Below, one piece after another: positions 53,843 to 63,618 of a stretch of 64,000 nt of DNA. The notes under the pieces are model-generated. The model was not told where the DNA came from, ran no database searches, and worked only from the letters and a program-made list of their open reading frames with translations. The DNA is from Cupriavidus respiraculi (GTDB taxonomy: Bacteria > Pseudomonadota > Gammaproteobacteria > Burkholderiales > Burkholderiaceae). Position 1 is the first letter of the stretch, and each line of letters begins with the position of its first letter. The translations under genes and the position numbers were made by a program. The stretch lies in NCBI RefSeq assembly GCF_914271545.1, contig NZ_CAJZAH010000002.1:806001-870000 (forward strand). The letters run 5' to 3'.

Positions 53843-54517
53843 CTAGTGAATTCCCAGCTCGATGAACAGATCGGTGTGCCGGGCCTTCTGCGAGGAAAAG
53901 CGCAGACGGGTCGCACGCACGACGCTGCGCAACTGCTCCAGCGCTTCCTCGAACACCTCGTTGATGATGACGTAGTCGGACTCCGAAGCGTGGGCCATTT
54001 CGCTGCCGGCGGCCAGCAGCCGGCGCACGATGACATTGGGCTCGTCTTGTCCGCGCTTGCGCAGGCGCTCCTCCAGCGCCGTCAGCGACGGCGGCAGGAT
54101 GAAGATCTCGACCGCGTTGGAGAAGCGCTCGTGCACCTGCTGCGCGCCCTGCCAGTCGATCTCCAGCAGCACGTCGTTGCCCTGCTCCATCTGTTTCTCG
54201 ATCCACACGCGCGAGGTCGCGTAATAGTTGCCATGCACCTCGGCCCATTCGAGGAAGTCCCCGCGATCGCGCGCGATGCGGAACTCGTCGACCGTGGTGA
54301 AGTGGTATTCGCGGCCGTTCTGCTCGCCCGGGCGCGGCTGGCGCGTGGTGTGGGAGATCGACAGGCGGATGGCCGGGTCCTGCGCCAGCAGCGCATTGAC
54401 CAGCGTGGATTTGCCCGCGCCGGACGGGGCCACCACCATGAACAGGTTGCCGGGGTAGGCGGTATCGATGGCGATATGGGATCCGGTGTGGGTCCCGGAG
54501 TGAGACGTGTCGCTCAT
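53843..54517 (-). CDS. gmk: Guanylate kinase
   Basis: 224 residues. Phosphorylates GMP to GDP. After a 22-residue Ser/Thr/His-rich tail, the P-loop is PSGAGKST (31-38), the GMP-binding region is [21 protein letters not shown], and the lid contains RLRKRGQDE. The tail is longer than in E. coli, and a start nearer to [10 protein letters not shown] cannot be excluded. It is 13 bases after yicC and in the same operon. Confidence 0.96.
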   Translation of the reverse strand: MSDTSHSGTHTGSHIAIDTAYPGNLFMVVAPSGAGKSTLVNALLAQDPAIRLSISHTTRQPRPGEQNGREYHFTTVDEFRIARDRGDFLEWAEVHGNYYATSRVWIEKQMEQGNDVLLEIDWQGAQQVHERFSNAVEIFILPPSLTALEERLRKRGQDEPNVIVRRLLAAGSEMAHASESDYVIINEVFEEALEQLRSVVRATRLRFSSQKARHTDLFIELGIH

Positions 54518-54530
54518 GGTCGTGGGTTCG

Positions 54531-55466
54531 TTATTCGAGGTTCTGGATCTGTTCGCGCATCTGCTCGATCAGCAGCTTGAGCTCCATCGAGGCGTCGGCC
54601 AGTTCCTTGGCCGCGGCCTTGGAGCCCAGCGTGTTGGCCTCGCGGTTCAGCTCCTGCATCATGAAGTCCAGCCGCTTGCCCACCGGTCCGCCCTTCTTCA
54701 GGATGTGGCGCGTCTCGTTCAGATGCGCCTCCAGACGCGACAGCTCCTCGGCGATATCGATGCGGATGCCATAGACGGTCGCCTCCTGGCGGATGCGCTC
54801 GCCGATTTCGTCGCGGCTCATCGACGGCATGCCGCTCGGCGCGACCAGGTTGAACGCTTCCTGCAGGCGCTCGGTCAGCTTTTCCTGATGATGGGCGATC
54901 AGTTCGGGGATGGTCGGCACCAGGCGCTGGACGATCGCCAGCATCGCTTCGATGCGCTCAACCAGGGTGGCCTTGAGCGCCTCGCCCTCGCGGCGGCGAG
55001 CCTCGAGCAACTGGGCCAGCGCCTCCTTGGCGGCGTCCATCACCGCGTCGCGCAGCGCGTCCTGGGACAGCTCGGGCTCCACCAGCACGCCGGGCCAGCG
55101 CAGGATCTCGCCCATGCGCATGGTGCCGGCGTCCGAGAAGGTCTGCGCGACCGTAGCCTCCAGACCGCGGATCTGCGCCAGCAAGTCCAGATTCAGCGCC
55201 AGCGTGGCGGCGCCCGCCTCGGCGCGTTGCAGGTTGATGCGGCATTCGAGCTTGCCGCGCGACAGCTGGCCCATCAGCATCTCGCGCAGCGCAGGTTCGA
55301 ACGCGCGGCATTCCTCGGGGGCGCGGAACAACAGGTCGAGGAAACGGGAATTGACCGTGCGGAATTCCACCGACACCGCGACCGTCCTGCCGGTTGCCTT
55401 GCCTTGCGCGTCCGTGAGCGCCGCCTGGCGCGTCGCCGCGCCATAACCTGTCATGCTGTGGGCCAT
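54531..55466 (-). CDS. yicC: YicC/YloC-family endoribonuclease
   Basis: 311 residues. The N-terminal MTGYGAA and the [17 protein letters not shown] segment (about 38-55) are diagnostic. The C-terminal DUF1732 region has [11 protein letters not shown]-like helices, [24 protein letters not shown] and the end [15 protein letters not shown]. Members are RNases. The ATG at 55466 gives MAHSMTGYG; the frame continues to 55685, but that part overlaps the kinase promoter region. It is the first gene of the yicC-gmk-rpoZ-spoT block and is divergent from the kinase gene. Confidence 0.93.
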   Translation of the reverse strand: MAHSMTGYGAATRQAALTDAQGKATGRTVAVSVEFRTVNSRFLDLLFRAPEECRAFEPALREMLMGQLSRGKLECRINLQRAEAGAATLALNLDLLAQIRGLEATVAQTFSDAGTMRMGEILRWPGVLVEPELSQDALRDAVMDAAKEALAQLLEARRREGEALKATLVERIEAMLAIVQRLVPTIPELIAHHQEKLTERLQEAFNLVAPSGMPSMSRDEIGERIRQEATVYGIRIDIAEELSRLEAHLNETRHILKKGGPVGKRLDFMMQELNREANTLGSKAAAKELADASMELKLLIEQMREQIQNLE

Positions 55467-55755
55467 TGAATGTTCTCTCGAAAATGCCGGCCGCCGTTGC
55501 CGGGCGGAGCCGGCGGCCGGTGGCGGGCGCGCGCTGGCGCCGTTGCCGTGGCTGAAGGGCGGCCGCGGAACCGGCCGCCGGTCAGGCAAAAACGGAACCG
55601 ATGCCGCGTCCCGATCGAGGGGCTGTCCGGCTGGAAATTCCGCATGGGAATCGCGCCGGATCGCGCTCGAAATGGGGCCCGACATGGTCCCTATTGTGTT
55701 CTTTACAACTCACCGATTAGTCAGGACAATCCGGAGCATCCAGGCACCGAATCCT
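55467..55755. promoter_or_regulatory. Divergent region between yicC and the kinase gene
   Basis: 289 bases between divergent genes. The part nearest the kinase is AT-richer (TATTGTGTTCTTTACAACTC, 55692-55711), and a kinase promoter probably lies there. I could not place hexamers confidently and see no small gene. Confidence 0.35.
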
Positions 55756-56808
55756 ATGACAGAGTCCAAGGGCGCTTCACAACCGAAGAGTGCACCGCTG
55801 CCCGTCGGCACGCTGCTGTCCAACTATCGCATTGTAAAGAAGTTGGCCAGCGGGGGGTTCAGTTTCGTCTATCTCGCCACCGACGATGCCGGTGCTCCCG
55901 TCGCGATCAAGGAATACCTGCCGTCCGCACTCGCGCGCCGCGAGCCCGGCGCACTGATCCCGGTGGTGCCCGAGGAGAACGCTGCATCCTTCCGTCTCGG
56001 CCTGAAGTACTTCTTCGAGGAAGGACGCTCGCTCGCCCGCATCTCCCATCCCAACGTGGTTCGCGTGGTCAATTTCTTCCGCGAGAACGCCACCGTCTAC
56101 ATGGTGATGAACTACGAGCTGGGCAAGACGCTGCAGGAGCATATCCTGCACGCCCGCCAGCAGGGACGCGCCAAGGTCCTGCGCGAGCATTTCATCCGCC
56201 GCGTGTTCCACGCGCTGATGAGCGGCCTGCGCGAAGTCCATATCCACAAGCTGCTGCATCTGGACATCAAGCCGGGCAACATCTACCTGCGGGAGGACGA
56301 GTCGCCGATCCTGCTGGACTTCGGCGCGGCGCGGCAGACCTTGACGATGGAAGCCGCGCGCTTCCAGCCCATGTACACGCCCGGCTTCGCGGCGCCCGAG
56401 CTTTATGGCAAGCACAGCGAGCTGGGTCCGTGGACCGACATCTACAGCCTGGGCGCGACGCTCTACGCCTGCATGGCCGGCATGGCGCCGCAGGAAGCGA
56501 ACCAGCGCGAAAAGGACGACCGCATGGGCCAGGCGCTCGACAAGCTGCGCGCAAGCTATACCGACGGGCTCGTCGACCTGGTGCAATGGTGCCTGCAGCT
56601 CGCGCCGTCGGCGCGGCCGCAGAGCGTCTTCCGCCTGCAGAAGGAACTGCGCGACCAGACCAATGCGCTGAGCGATTCCGCCGTGGCCGCGCCGGTGGCC
56701 GCGCCCGCGCCGGAGCGCTCGGCGGCAAGCCGGCTGATGACGCTGTTGCGGCGCCGTGAAGACCTCGCCCCGGTCGCGCCGCCACAGCCGCTGCCGCGCA
56801 GCGACTAG
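55756..56808 (+). CDS. Serine/threonine protein kinase (Hanks type)
   Basis: 350 residues, cytoplasmic. Glycine loop ASGGFSFVY (31-39), ATP lysine K52 in VAIKEY, catalytic loop HLDIKPGN (168-175) and DFGAAR (188-193) are all present, so it should be active. The catalytic Asp is preceded by Leu rather than Arg (HLD, not HRD), a non-RD type. About 60 Pro/Ala-rich residues follow the domain, and there is no membrane helix or PASTA repeat. It lies 15 bases before a PP2C phosphatase, its likely antagonist. Substrates are unknown. The ATG at 55756 gives the kinase N-terminus. Confidence 0.92.
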   Translation: MTESKGASQPKSAPLPVGTLLSNYRIVKKLASGGFSFVYLATDDAGAPVAIKEYLPSALARREPGALIPVVPEENAASFRLGLKYFFEEGRSLARISHPNVVRVVNFFRENATVYMVMNYELGKTLQEHILHARQQGRAKVLREHFIRRVFHALMSGLREVHIHKLLHLDIKPGNIYLREDESPILLDFGAARQTLTMEAARFQPMYTPGFAAPELYGKHSELGPWTDIYSLGATLYACMAGMAPQEANQREKDDRMGQALDKLRASYTDGLVDLVQWCLQLAPSARPQSVFRLQKELRDQTNALSDSAVAAPVAAPAPERSAASRLMTLLRRREDLAPVAPPQPLPRSD

Positions 56809-56823
56809 ACAGGACCCAGCAAG

Positions 56824-57738
56824 ATGCGATTTTCCGTCTACCAGGAAAGCAGGAAAGGAGGCCGCCGCATCAACCAGGACCGCATGGGCTATTGCTTCAC
56901 GCGGGACGCGCTGTTGATGGTGCTGGCCGATGGCCTGGGCGGCCATGCGCTCGGCGAGGTCGCCGCGCAGCAGGCGCTGCAGACGCTGGCGCGGCAGTTC
57001 CAGTCGCAGGCACGGCCGGCCATCCGCCATCCCGCGGACTTCCTGCAGGACACCATCATGCTCGCGCATCGCGAAATCCATCGCTACGCCGAGCTGAACC
57101 GGCTCGACGACGTGCCGCGCACCACGATCGTCTGCTGCCTGGTGCAGCAGGGGCAGATCCACTGGGCACATGCCGGCGATTCGCGGCTGTACCTGATGCG
57201 CCAGGGACGCCTGCTCACGCGCACGCGCGACCATTCCAAGATCGAGAACCTGCTGCAACAGGATCGCGTGCTGCCCATGCACGTGGCCAACCATCCCGAG
57301 CGCAACAAGATCTACAACTGCCTGGGCTCGCCGAACCTGCCGCTGATCGATATCGGCGGGCCGCTGCGGCTCGAGCCCGGCGATGTCGCGCTGCTGTGCT
57401 CCGACGGCCTGTGGGGCAGCCTGGACGAGCCGACGATCGTCGACACCATCAGCCGGCTGTCCGTGGTGCAGGCGATCCCCGACCTGATCGAACAGGCGCT
57501 GGACAGCGCCGGCGAGGGCGCGGACAACACCACCGCGATCGGCATGATGTGGGAGCTGGACGCGGCCGCGGCGGCCGACGAAGCGGTGCTGACCGACACC
57601 CTGCCGCTGAACGCGTTCACCACCTCCATTCTCGAGCGCACGGAGGGCGAAGGCGACCTGCTGTCCGAGGAAGAGATCGAGCGATCGATCGCCGAAATCC
57701 GCGCCGCCATCGACAAGAGCAGCAACCTGATGCGCTGA
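56824..57738 (+). CDS. PP2C-family serine/threonine phosphatase
   Basis: 304 residues. PPM metal-site motifs are in order: NQDRMGY near 17-23, LADGLGGH near 36-43, HAGDSRLYLMR near 117, LLCSDGLWG near 190 and GADNTTAIGM near 234. These supply the aspartates for two Mn2+ or Mg2+ ions. The C-terminal 50 residues are acidic and helical. AGCAAGATG-type spacing puts it 15 bases after the kinase, so the two form a kinase/phosphatase switch pair. Confidence 0.93.
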   Translation: MRFSVYQESRKGGRRINQDRMGYCFTRDALLMVLADGLGGHALGEVAAQQALQTLARQFQSQARPAIRHPADFLQDTIMLAHREIHRYAELNRLDDVPRTTIVCCLVQQGQIHWAHAGDSRLYLMRQGRLLTRTRDHSKIENLLQQDRVLPMHVANHPERNKIYNCLGSPNLPLIDIGGPLRLEPGDVALLCSDGLWGSLDEPTIVDTISRLSVVQAIPDLIEQALDSAGEGADNTTAIGMMWELDAAAAADEAVLTDTLPLNAFTTSILERTEGEGDLLSEEEIERSIAEIRAAIDKSSNLMR

Positions 57739-57831
57739 CGGCAGGGCCGTCCGCATTCCCGCCCGCGCCGGGCGCAGCGGGGTCGCAAGGGTTAGAATCC
57801 GGGTCTGTTCCGATTCCACAAGACAATCCCC

Positions 57832-58551
<720 letters not shown>

Positions 58552-58563
58552 AGGGAGATTGCG

Positions 58564-59178
58564 ATGCAACGCCTCGTCCTCGCTTCCAACAACGCCGGCA
58601 AGCTGCGCGAATTCGGCTCTCTGCTCGCGCCGCTCGGCCTGGAAATCGTGCCGCAGGGCGAGCTTGGCGTGAGCGAGGCGGAAGAACCGCACGCCACCTT
58701 CGTCGAGAACGCGCTGTGCAAGGCGCGCCATGCCAGCCGCCTGACCGGCCTGCCGGCGCTGGCCGACGACTCCGGCATCTGTGTTGATGCGCTTGAGGGT
58801 GCACCCGGCGTGTATTCCGCGCGCTATGCGCAGATGGCCGGACAGGCAAAGTCCGACGCCGCCAACAACGCCTACCTGATCTCGCAACTGGCGGGCAAGG
58901 TCAACCGCCATGCGCACTACTACTGCGTGCTGGTGATGGTCCGCCATGCCGACGACCCCTGTCCCATGATCGCCGAGGGCACGTGGGACGGCGAGGTGGT
59001 CGATGCCCCGCGGGGCACCAACGGCTTCGGCTACGACGCGCACTTCCTGCTGCCCGAACTCGGCAAGACCGCCGCCGAACTGTCGGCCGAGGACAAGAAC
59101 CGCATCAGCCACCGCGCGCTGGCCCTGCAGACGCTGGTGGCACGGCTGCGCGCCCGCGGTCAGGCACGGCGCCCATGA
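58564..59178 (+). CDS. rdgB: dITP/XTP pyrophosphatase
   Basis: 204 residues. Removes non-canonical purine nucleotides (XTP, dITP, ITP) by hydrolysis to monophosphates. The N-terminal VLASNNAGKLREF is the substrate-binding motif; ALADDSGICVDALEGAPGV contains the catalytic Asp, and GTNGFGYDAHF is also conserved. AAGGGAG precedes the ATG at 58564. Its stop overlaps the hemW start (ATGA), so the two are coupled. Confidence 0.96.
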   Translation: MQRLVLASNNAGKLREFGSLLAPLGLEIVPQGELGVSEAEEPHATFVENALCKARHASRLTGLPALADDSGICVDALEGAPGVYSARYAQMAGQAKSDAANNAYLISQLAGKVNRHAHYYCVLVMVRHADDPCPMIAEGTWDGEVVDAPRGTNGFGYDAHFLLPELGKTAAELSAEDKNRISHRALALQTLVARLRARGQARRP

Positions 59179-60413
59179 TTCCCATCGTCCCGGTCTCCGC
59201 CTCGCCCGCCGGCGAGGCGACCCAGCTCTGGCTCAAGCCGGGGCAGATCTCGCTGCCCGCGCTGCCGCCGCTCTCGCTGTACGTGCACATTCCGTGGTGC
59301 GTGCGCAAATGCCCGTATTGCGATTTCAATTCGCATGCGACGCCGGGCGGCAACGGCGACCAGGCCATCCCCGAAGACGCGTACCTCGACGCGCTGCGGG
59401 CCGACCTCGAGCAGTCGCTGCCGCTCGTGTGGGGGCGACCCGTGCATACCGTCTTCATCGGCGGCGGCACGCCCAGCCTGCTGTCGGCGGCCGGCATGGA
59501 CCGCCTGCTTTCCGATATCCGCGCGCTGCTGCCGCTGGATGCCGACGCCGAGATCACGATGGAAGCGAACCCAGGCACCTTCGAGGCGGAGCGTTTCGCC
59601 AGCTATCGTGCGAGCGGCATCAACCGCCTGTCGATCGGCATCCAGAGCTTCAACGACCGGCACCTGCAGGCGCTCGGGCGCATCCACGGCGGCGACGAGG
59701 CTCGCGCCGCCATCGAGATCGCGCTGGCGAACTTCGACAACGTCAATCTGGACTTGATGTATGCGCTGCCGGGACAGACGCTGGACGAGTGCATGCAGGA
59801 CCTGGAAACGGCGCTGTCCTACGACACGACCCATCTGTCGCTGTATCACCTGACGATGGAGCCCAATACGCTGTTCGCCAAATACCCGCCCGAACTGCTG
59901 CCCGACGAGGACCTGGCCTTCGACATGCAGGACAGCATCGAGGCACGCACGGCCGCGCACGGACTGCGCCACTACGAGACGTCGGCGTATGCCAAGCCGC
60001 GGCGCGAGGCGCAGCACAACCTGAACTACTGGCGCTTCGGCGACTATCTGGGAGTCGGCGCCGGCGCGCACGGCAAGATCTCGTTCGCGCATCGGGTGCT
60101 GCGCCAGATGCGCCACAAGCATCCCGCCACCTATATGGCGCAGGCGATGGCCGGCAACGCCGTACAGGAAGCGCACGATGTGAGCGCCGCCGACCTGCCC
60201 TTCGAGTTCATGCTCAATGCACTGCGGCTGACCGAGGGCGTGCCCGCGAGCACCTTCCACGACCACACGGGCCTGCCGCTGCATACGATCAGCCGCGATC
60301 TCGCGGCCGCGGAAAAGAAGGGACTGCTGGAGGCGGACCCGACCACGATCCGCCCGACCGAACTGGGCCGTCGTTTCCTGAACGATCTGCAGCAGATGTT
60401 CCTGAAGGGATAG
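59175..60413 (+). CDS. hemW: Radical SAM haem chaperone HemW
   Basis: 412 residues. The 4Fe-4S radical-SAM motif is CVRKCPYC (C42, C46, C49). The adjacent YVHIPWC, FIGGGTPSLLS near 95 and SIGIQSFNDRHLQALGR near 155 are typical of HemW, formerly called HemN-like. HemW binds and transfers haem rather than oxidising coproporphyrinogen. The C-terminal HemN-C domain has FEFMLNALRLTEGV. It overlaps rdgB by four bases; the earlier open frame belongs to rdgB coding. Confidence 0.95.
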   Translation: MIPIVPVSASPAGEATQLWLKPGQISLPALPPLSLYVHIPWCVRKCPYCDFNSHATPGGNGDQAIPEDAYLDALRADLEQSLPLVWGRPVHTVFIGGGTPSLLSAAGMDRLLSDIRALLPLDADAEITMEANPGTFEAERFASYRASGINRLSIGIQSFNDRHLQALGRIHGGDEARAAIEIALANFDNVNLDLMYALPGQTLDECMQDLETALSYDTTHLSLYHLTMEPNTLFAKYPPELLPDEDLAFDMQDSIEARTAAHGLRHYETSAYAKPRREAQHNLNYWRFGDYLGVGAGAHGKISFAHRVLRQMRHKHPATYMAQAMAGNAVQEAHDVSAADLPFEFMLNALRLTEGVPASTFHDHTGLPLHTISRDLAAAEKKGLLEADPTTIRPTELGRRFLNDLQQMFLKG

Positions 60414-60511
60414 CGCGTCGGGACGGCCGACGCGCTCGGCGCAGCAACGGGCCGGCCGGTGCGCGACCGGGGCTCGCGCGATAACGGCCGGCAGCGACTC
60501 CCTCAGAAACA

Positions 60512-60539
60512 ATTCGGGCCCGGAGAACCGGGCCCGAAT
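60512..60539. terminator. Terminator between hemW and the SlyB-like gene
   Basis: A 12-base perfect stem, ATTCGGGCCCGG with CCGGGCCCGAAT, and an AGAA loop. On the minus strand it is followed by TGTTT, so it mainly ends the leftward lipoprotein gene. Confidence 0.75.
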
Positions 60540-60557
60540 GCCATCAGTCGCGGGAAA

Positions 60558-61046
60558 TCAATACGGCGTCGCCATGTCGTTTGCCACGCGGGCACGGTCG
60601 CCGACGCGCAGATTGCCCAACTGGCGCTGGGTCACCGTGGCGAGGCGTCCATCGTCCAGACGCACGTTGACGCGATAGACCGTCTCGGTGCCGCCGCTGG
60701 TGCGCTTCTCGATCTGGTTGCCGGCGACGCCGCCGGCCACCGCGCCACCGATGGTCGCGATGGTCTGGCCGGAACCGCCGCCGATCTGATGGCCCAGCAA
60801 GCCGCCGGCGACGCCACCGATCACGGTGCCCAGGATGCCGGAGCTGCCGGACTGATGGGTGATCGGTTCGATCGACTCGACGCGGCCGACGAACACCGAG
60901 CCCGCCGGTGCCTGATAGGTGCCCGACGTGTTCTGGTAGCCCGGCGCAGGCTGCTGGGCGCCATAGCCGCCCCCTTGCGCCGCACATCCGGCCAGTCCGA
61001 TTGCCGCGGCCAGCGCGCCGGCGCTCAGCAGTGTCTTGCCATTCAT
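60558..61046 (-). CDS. Glycine-zipper outer-membrane lipoprotein (SlyB-like)
   Basis: 162 residues. The signal peptide ends in lipobox LAGC (C21). A Gly/Gln/Tyr-rich linker follows, then the glycine-zipper domain (GTVIGGVAGGLLGHQIGG, TIGGAVAGGVAGNQIEK) and a C-terminal beta-rich YRVNVRLDDGRLATVTQ. This is the Rick_17kDa/SlyB architecture, which inserts in or stabilises the outer membrane. It is monocistronic with a terminator downstream. Confidence 0.9.
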   Translation of the reverse strand: MNGKTLLSAGALAAAIGLAGCAAQGGGYGAQQPAPGYQNTSGTYQAPAGSVFVGRVESIEPITHQSGSSGILGTVIGGVAGGLLGHQIGGGSGQTIATIGGAVAGGVAGNQIEKRTSGGTETVYRVNVRLDDGRLATVTQRQLGNLRVGDRARVANDMATPY

Positions 61047-61225
61047 CGATTATTCTCCTCAAGAAGTGCGAAAAAACCGGGGCGCCACGCGCTGCCGGCG
61101 GGGCCCCACCACCTCTAGGAGGCGGCGCTTGCGTCGAAGGTTCCTCCGTGTCGGACAAACGCCGACACTGCCGGCCAGCCCTCTGCATGGGATCGGCGCA
61201 TGCCGGCGTGAGCGGGATGAGCCCT

Positions 61226-61234
61226 TGCTATAAT
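61226..61234 (+). promoter_or_regulatory. Extended -10 promoter of tRNA-Ser
   Basis: TGCTATAAT is an extended -10, 35 bases before the tRNA, followed by a GC-only discriminator. A good -35 is not visible, which is normal for extended -10 promoters. Confidence 0.6.
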
Positions 61235-61268
61235 GCGCGGCGCGGCTCGCTGGGGCCGCGGCAATGCT

Positions 61269-61358
61269 GGAGGTGTGGCCGAGTGGTTTAAGGCAGCAGT
61301 CTTGAAAACTGCCGATGGGGTGACCCATCCGTGAGTTCGAATCTCACCGCCTCCGCCA
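61269..61358 (+). tRNA. tRNA-Ser (TGA)
   Basis: 90 bases with encoded CCA and the long variable arm of class II tRNAs (GATGGGGTGACCCATC). Acceptor GGAGGTG pairs with CGCCTCC with one G-T. The anticodon TGA is at 61303-61305. The D arm is GCCGAGTGGTTTAAGGC and the T arm GAGTTCGAATCTC. Confidence 0.97.
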
Positions 61359-61385
61359 GCAAGCCTGTACAGGCAACACAGACAA

Positions 61386-61420
61386 AAAAGCCCGCGCATA
61401 GCCGATATGCGCGGGCTTTT
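61386..61420. terminator. Bidirectional terminator after tRNA-Ser
   Basis: Stem AAAAGCCCGCGCAT with ATGCGCGGGCTTTT. On the plus strand it ends the tRNA-Ser transcript; on the minus strand, where six As become a T-run, it ends the Bug receptor gene. Confidence 0.87.
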
Positions 61421-61467
61421 GCTTTGCGGCCGTCGCGGCGGCCATGCGGTGGCATGCCGGTCCGGCT

Positions 61468-62493
61468 TTACTCCGCCGTGATGTTGCCGGTTTCGATCAC
61501 CGTCTTCCAGCGTTGCAGTTCCTGGTTCTCGAACTTTGTGAACTCCTCCGGCGTATTGGCCACGACCTCGAAGCCGCTCTCGGCCAGCTTGGCGCGCATC
61601 TGCGGATCGTTCAGCGATGCCACCAGCGCGCCGTGCAACTTGCTCTTGACGTCCTTGGGCAAGCCGCGTGGGGCGGCCACGGCCTGCCACGAATACACCT
61701 CGACGTCCTTGACCCCAGCCTCGGCCAGCGTCGGCACGTTGGCAAGCAGGTCCGAGCGCTTCTCGCCCGTCACCGCCAGCGCCTTGAGCTTGCCGGCCTT
61801 CACGTGCTGCACGATCGCGTTGATGTTCTGGAACGAGACGTTGGTCTGCCCGGCCAAGAGGTCGGATACGGCGGGCGCGCCGCCCTTGTATGGCACGTGC
61901 AAGCCCTGGGTGCCGGTCTTCTGCCAGAACAGCGCCGCGGTCAGGTGGTCCGACGAGCCGGCGCCCGACGAGGCGAAGCTGACCTTGCCCGGGTTCTTCT
62001 TCAAATGAGCGATCAGCTCCGCGACGGTATTGGCCGGGAACGAGGGATGGGCCACCAGCACGTTGGGCGCGCGCACCGCGACCGTCAGCAGGTCGAAGTC
62101 CTTGGCCGGATCGTAAGGCAGGTTCTTGTGCAGGAAGGGGTTGATCGCATACACCGATATCGGCGCCACCAGCATGGTGTAGCCGTCGGCCGGCGCGCGC
62201 TTGACCATGGCCGCGCCGATGGAGCCCGTCGCGCCTGGCTTGTTTTCGATCACGAAGGGCTGGCCCAGCTTCTCGTTCAGCGGTGGCGCCAGCATGCGGG
62301 CAATGGTGTCGGACGAGCCGCCCGCCGGGAAAGGCACGATCACCGAGACCGGCTTCTGCGGCCAGCTCTGGGCGACCGCGGCGGTCGTGACCATCAGGCC
62401 GGCGGCGATGGCGAACAAGGCGTTGCGCAAGCGCCGGGCGGTGCCGTTCAGCACGGCGGGGCGCTGCCGGGTCGGCGGATATGGCTGGGTCAT
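61468..62493 (-). CDS. Bug-family periplasmic solute-binding receptor
   Basis: 341 residues. A long N-terminus with a signal peptide (ALFAIAAGLMVTTAAVAQS) is followed by the tripartite tricarboxylate/Bug fold: WPQKPVSVIVPFPAGGSSDTIAR, then KPGATGSIGAAMV (near 100), GYTMLVAP, and VSFASSGAGSSDH. No cognate TctAB membrane genes lie nearby, common for Bug proteins. It is divergent from a FadR-type regulator that precedes kdgD, so the ligand may be a sugar acid such as glucarate or galactarate. That is inferred from context. Confidence 0.92.
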   Translation of the reverse strand: MTQPYPPTRQRPAVLNGTARRLRNALFAIAAGLMVTTAAVAQSWPQKPVSVIVPFPAGGSSDTIARMLAPPLNEKLGQPFVIENKPGATGSIGAAMVKRAPADGYTMLVAPISVYAINPFLHKNLPYDPAKDFDLLTVAVRAPNVLVAHPSFPANTVAELIAHLKKNPGKVSFASSGAGSSDHLTAALFWQKTGTQGLHVPYKGGAPAVSDLLAGQTNVSFQNINAIVQHVKAGKLKALAVTGEKRSDLLANVPTLAEAGVKDVEVYSWQAVAAPRGLPKDVKSKLHGALVASLNDPQMRAKLAESGFEVVANTPEEFTKFENQELQRWKTVIETGNITAE

Positions 62494-62694
62494 GTGTCGT
62501 CTCCTGTATCAATATGTGCGACCCGCTGCGGGGCCGTCCGCCAGGGGGCGACCACGCCCCCCATACGCGACGACCGTCCGACGATCCGCGCGACGTTGCC
62601 TCTGTCGCGCCGTCATATCTGTTATCAGTCGTCATATGACTTACGAGGGCAGTATAATAACGCCACCGCGAACCGGTCAAGTCTCGTTACCCCC
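62494..62694. promoter_or_regulatory. Divergent Bug/GntR promoter with repeated operator motif
   Basis: 201 bases. It carries a GTCATAT half at 62612-62618 and the palindrome GTCATATGAC at 62631-62640. A TATAAT at 62653-62658 is a likely -10 for the regulator gene, so a bound protein at the palindrome would overlap the promoter. The matching motif appears again before kdgD. Confidence 0.55.
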
Positions 62695-63438
62695 ATGAAA
62701 AACCCCTCGCTCGCCAATCCCGCCCCCCTGCGCCGCCGCGGCCGCACGCTTGCCGAAGAGGCCGTGAACAGCCTCACCGAGAGCATCCAGGAAGGCAAGC
62801 TGCAGCCCGGCGACAAGCTGCCGACCGAGTCGGAGATCATGGCCGCGCTGGGCGTAAGCCGCACGGTGGTGCGCGAGGCGCTGTCCCGCCTGCAGGCGAG
62901 CGGGCTGGTCGAGACGCGGCACGGCATCGGTACCTTCGTGCTGGCGCCACCGGCCGATTCGCAGTCCCCTTTCCGCATCGACACGGCCGCCATGGGCACG
63001 GCGATGGACGTGCTGGCCATGCTGGAATTCCGGGTCAGCCTCGAGGCGGAGGCCGCCAGCCTGGCCGCCTCGCGCCGCACCGACGAGCAACTGCGGGCCA
63101 TGCGCCGGGCGCTGGACGATCTGAAGCGCACCGCCGGCGAAGGCAAGGATTCGGTGGGGTCGGACTTCGAGTTCCACCTGGCCATTGCGCGCGCCACCGG
63201 CAACCGCTATTTCACCGACTTCATGGGCCATCTGGGCACCATGGTGATCCCGCGCAGCCGGCTGCATGTCAGCGCCGTGGAGCGCGAGCAGTATCTGGAG
63301 CGGGTGAATTTCGAGCACGAGAGCATTTACGACGCCATCGAACGCCGCGACCCCGAGGGCGCGAAGGCCGCGATGCGCATGCACCTGACCAACAGCCGCG
63401 AACGGTTGCGCAAGGCATCCGCCGCGGCGGCAAGCTGA
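62695..63438 (+). CDS. FadR-type GntR regulator of sugar-acid catabolism
   Basis: 247 residues. Winged helix at about 15-80 (AEEAVNSLTESIQEGKLQPGDKLPTESEI, VSRTVVREALSRLQASGLVE), then an FCD domain (LEFRVSLEAEAASLAA, DFEFHLAIARATGN, FEHESIYDAIERRDPE). The ATG at 62695 gives the typical short basic N-terminus. Next to kdgD and a Bug receptor, it probably senses a keto-deoxyglucarate-type intermediate. Regulation of its own promoter is suggested by the GTCATATGAC site. Confidence 0.9.
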   Translation: MKNPSLANPAPLRRRGRTLAEEAVNSLTESIQEGKLQPGDKLPTESEIMAALGVSRTVVREALSRLQASGLVETRHGIGTFVLAPPADSQSPFRIDTAAMGTAMDVLAMLEFRVSLEAEAASLAASRRTDEQLRAMRRALDDLKRTAGEGKDSVGSDFEFHLAIARATGNRYFTDFMGHLGTMVIPRSRLHVSAVEREQYLERVNFEHESIYDAIERRDPEGAKAAMRMHLTNSRERLRKASAAAAS

Positions 63439-63483
63439 GCGCGCAGGCCGGCTATCCCATAGGCAGCCGAAAAACGCTTGCCC

Positions 63484-63507
63484 GTCGTATCGCCTATGTC
63501 GTATGAT
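63484..63507 (+). promoter_or_regulatory. Operator-like sites before kdgD
   Basis: A half GTCGTAT (63484-63490) and GTCGTATGAT (63498-63507), matching GTCATATGAC upstream of the regulator at eight of ten positions. TATAAG at 63512-63517 may be a -10. The regulator at 62695 is the likely binder. Confidence 0.5.
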
Positions 63508-63618
63508 GTCCTATAAGAAACGACCGTAACGACACGGTCCGTGTTCCCCGGCCCGCGGCGCGCCAACACCGCAACTCCTTTCGACTCTCCGGATCCCTTC
63601 CGACCGTTCCTCAGCGAC

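Noticed and set aside
61303-61305. TGA anticodon taken as a selenocysteine or suppressor tRNA
   Set aside because: tRNA-Sec has anticodon TCA and a longer acceptor branch. This is an ordinary tRNA-Ser reading TCA/TCG-type codons.
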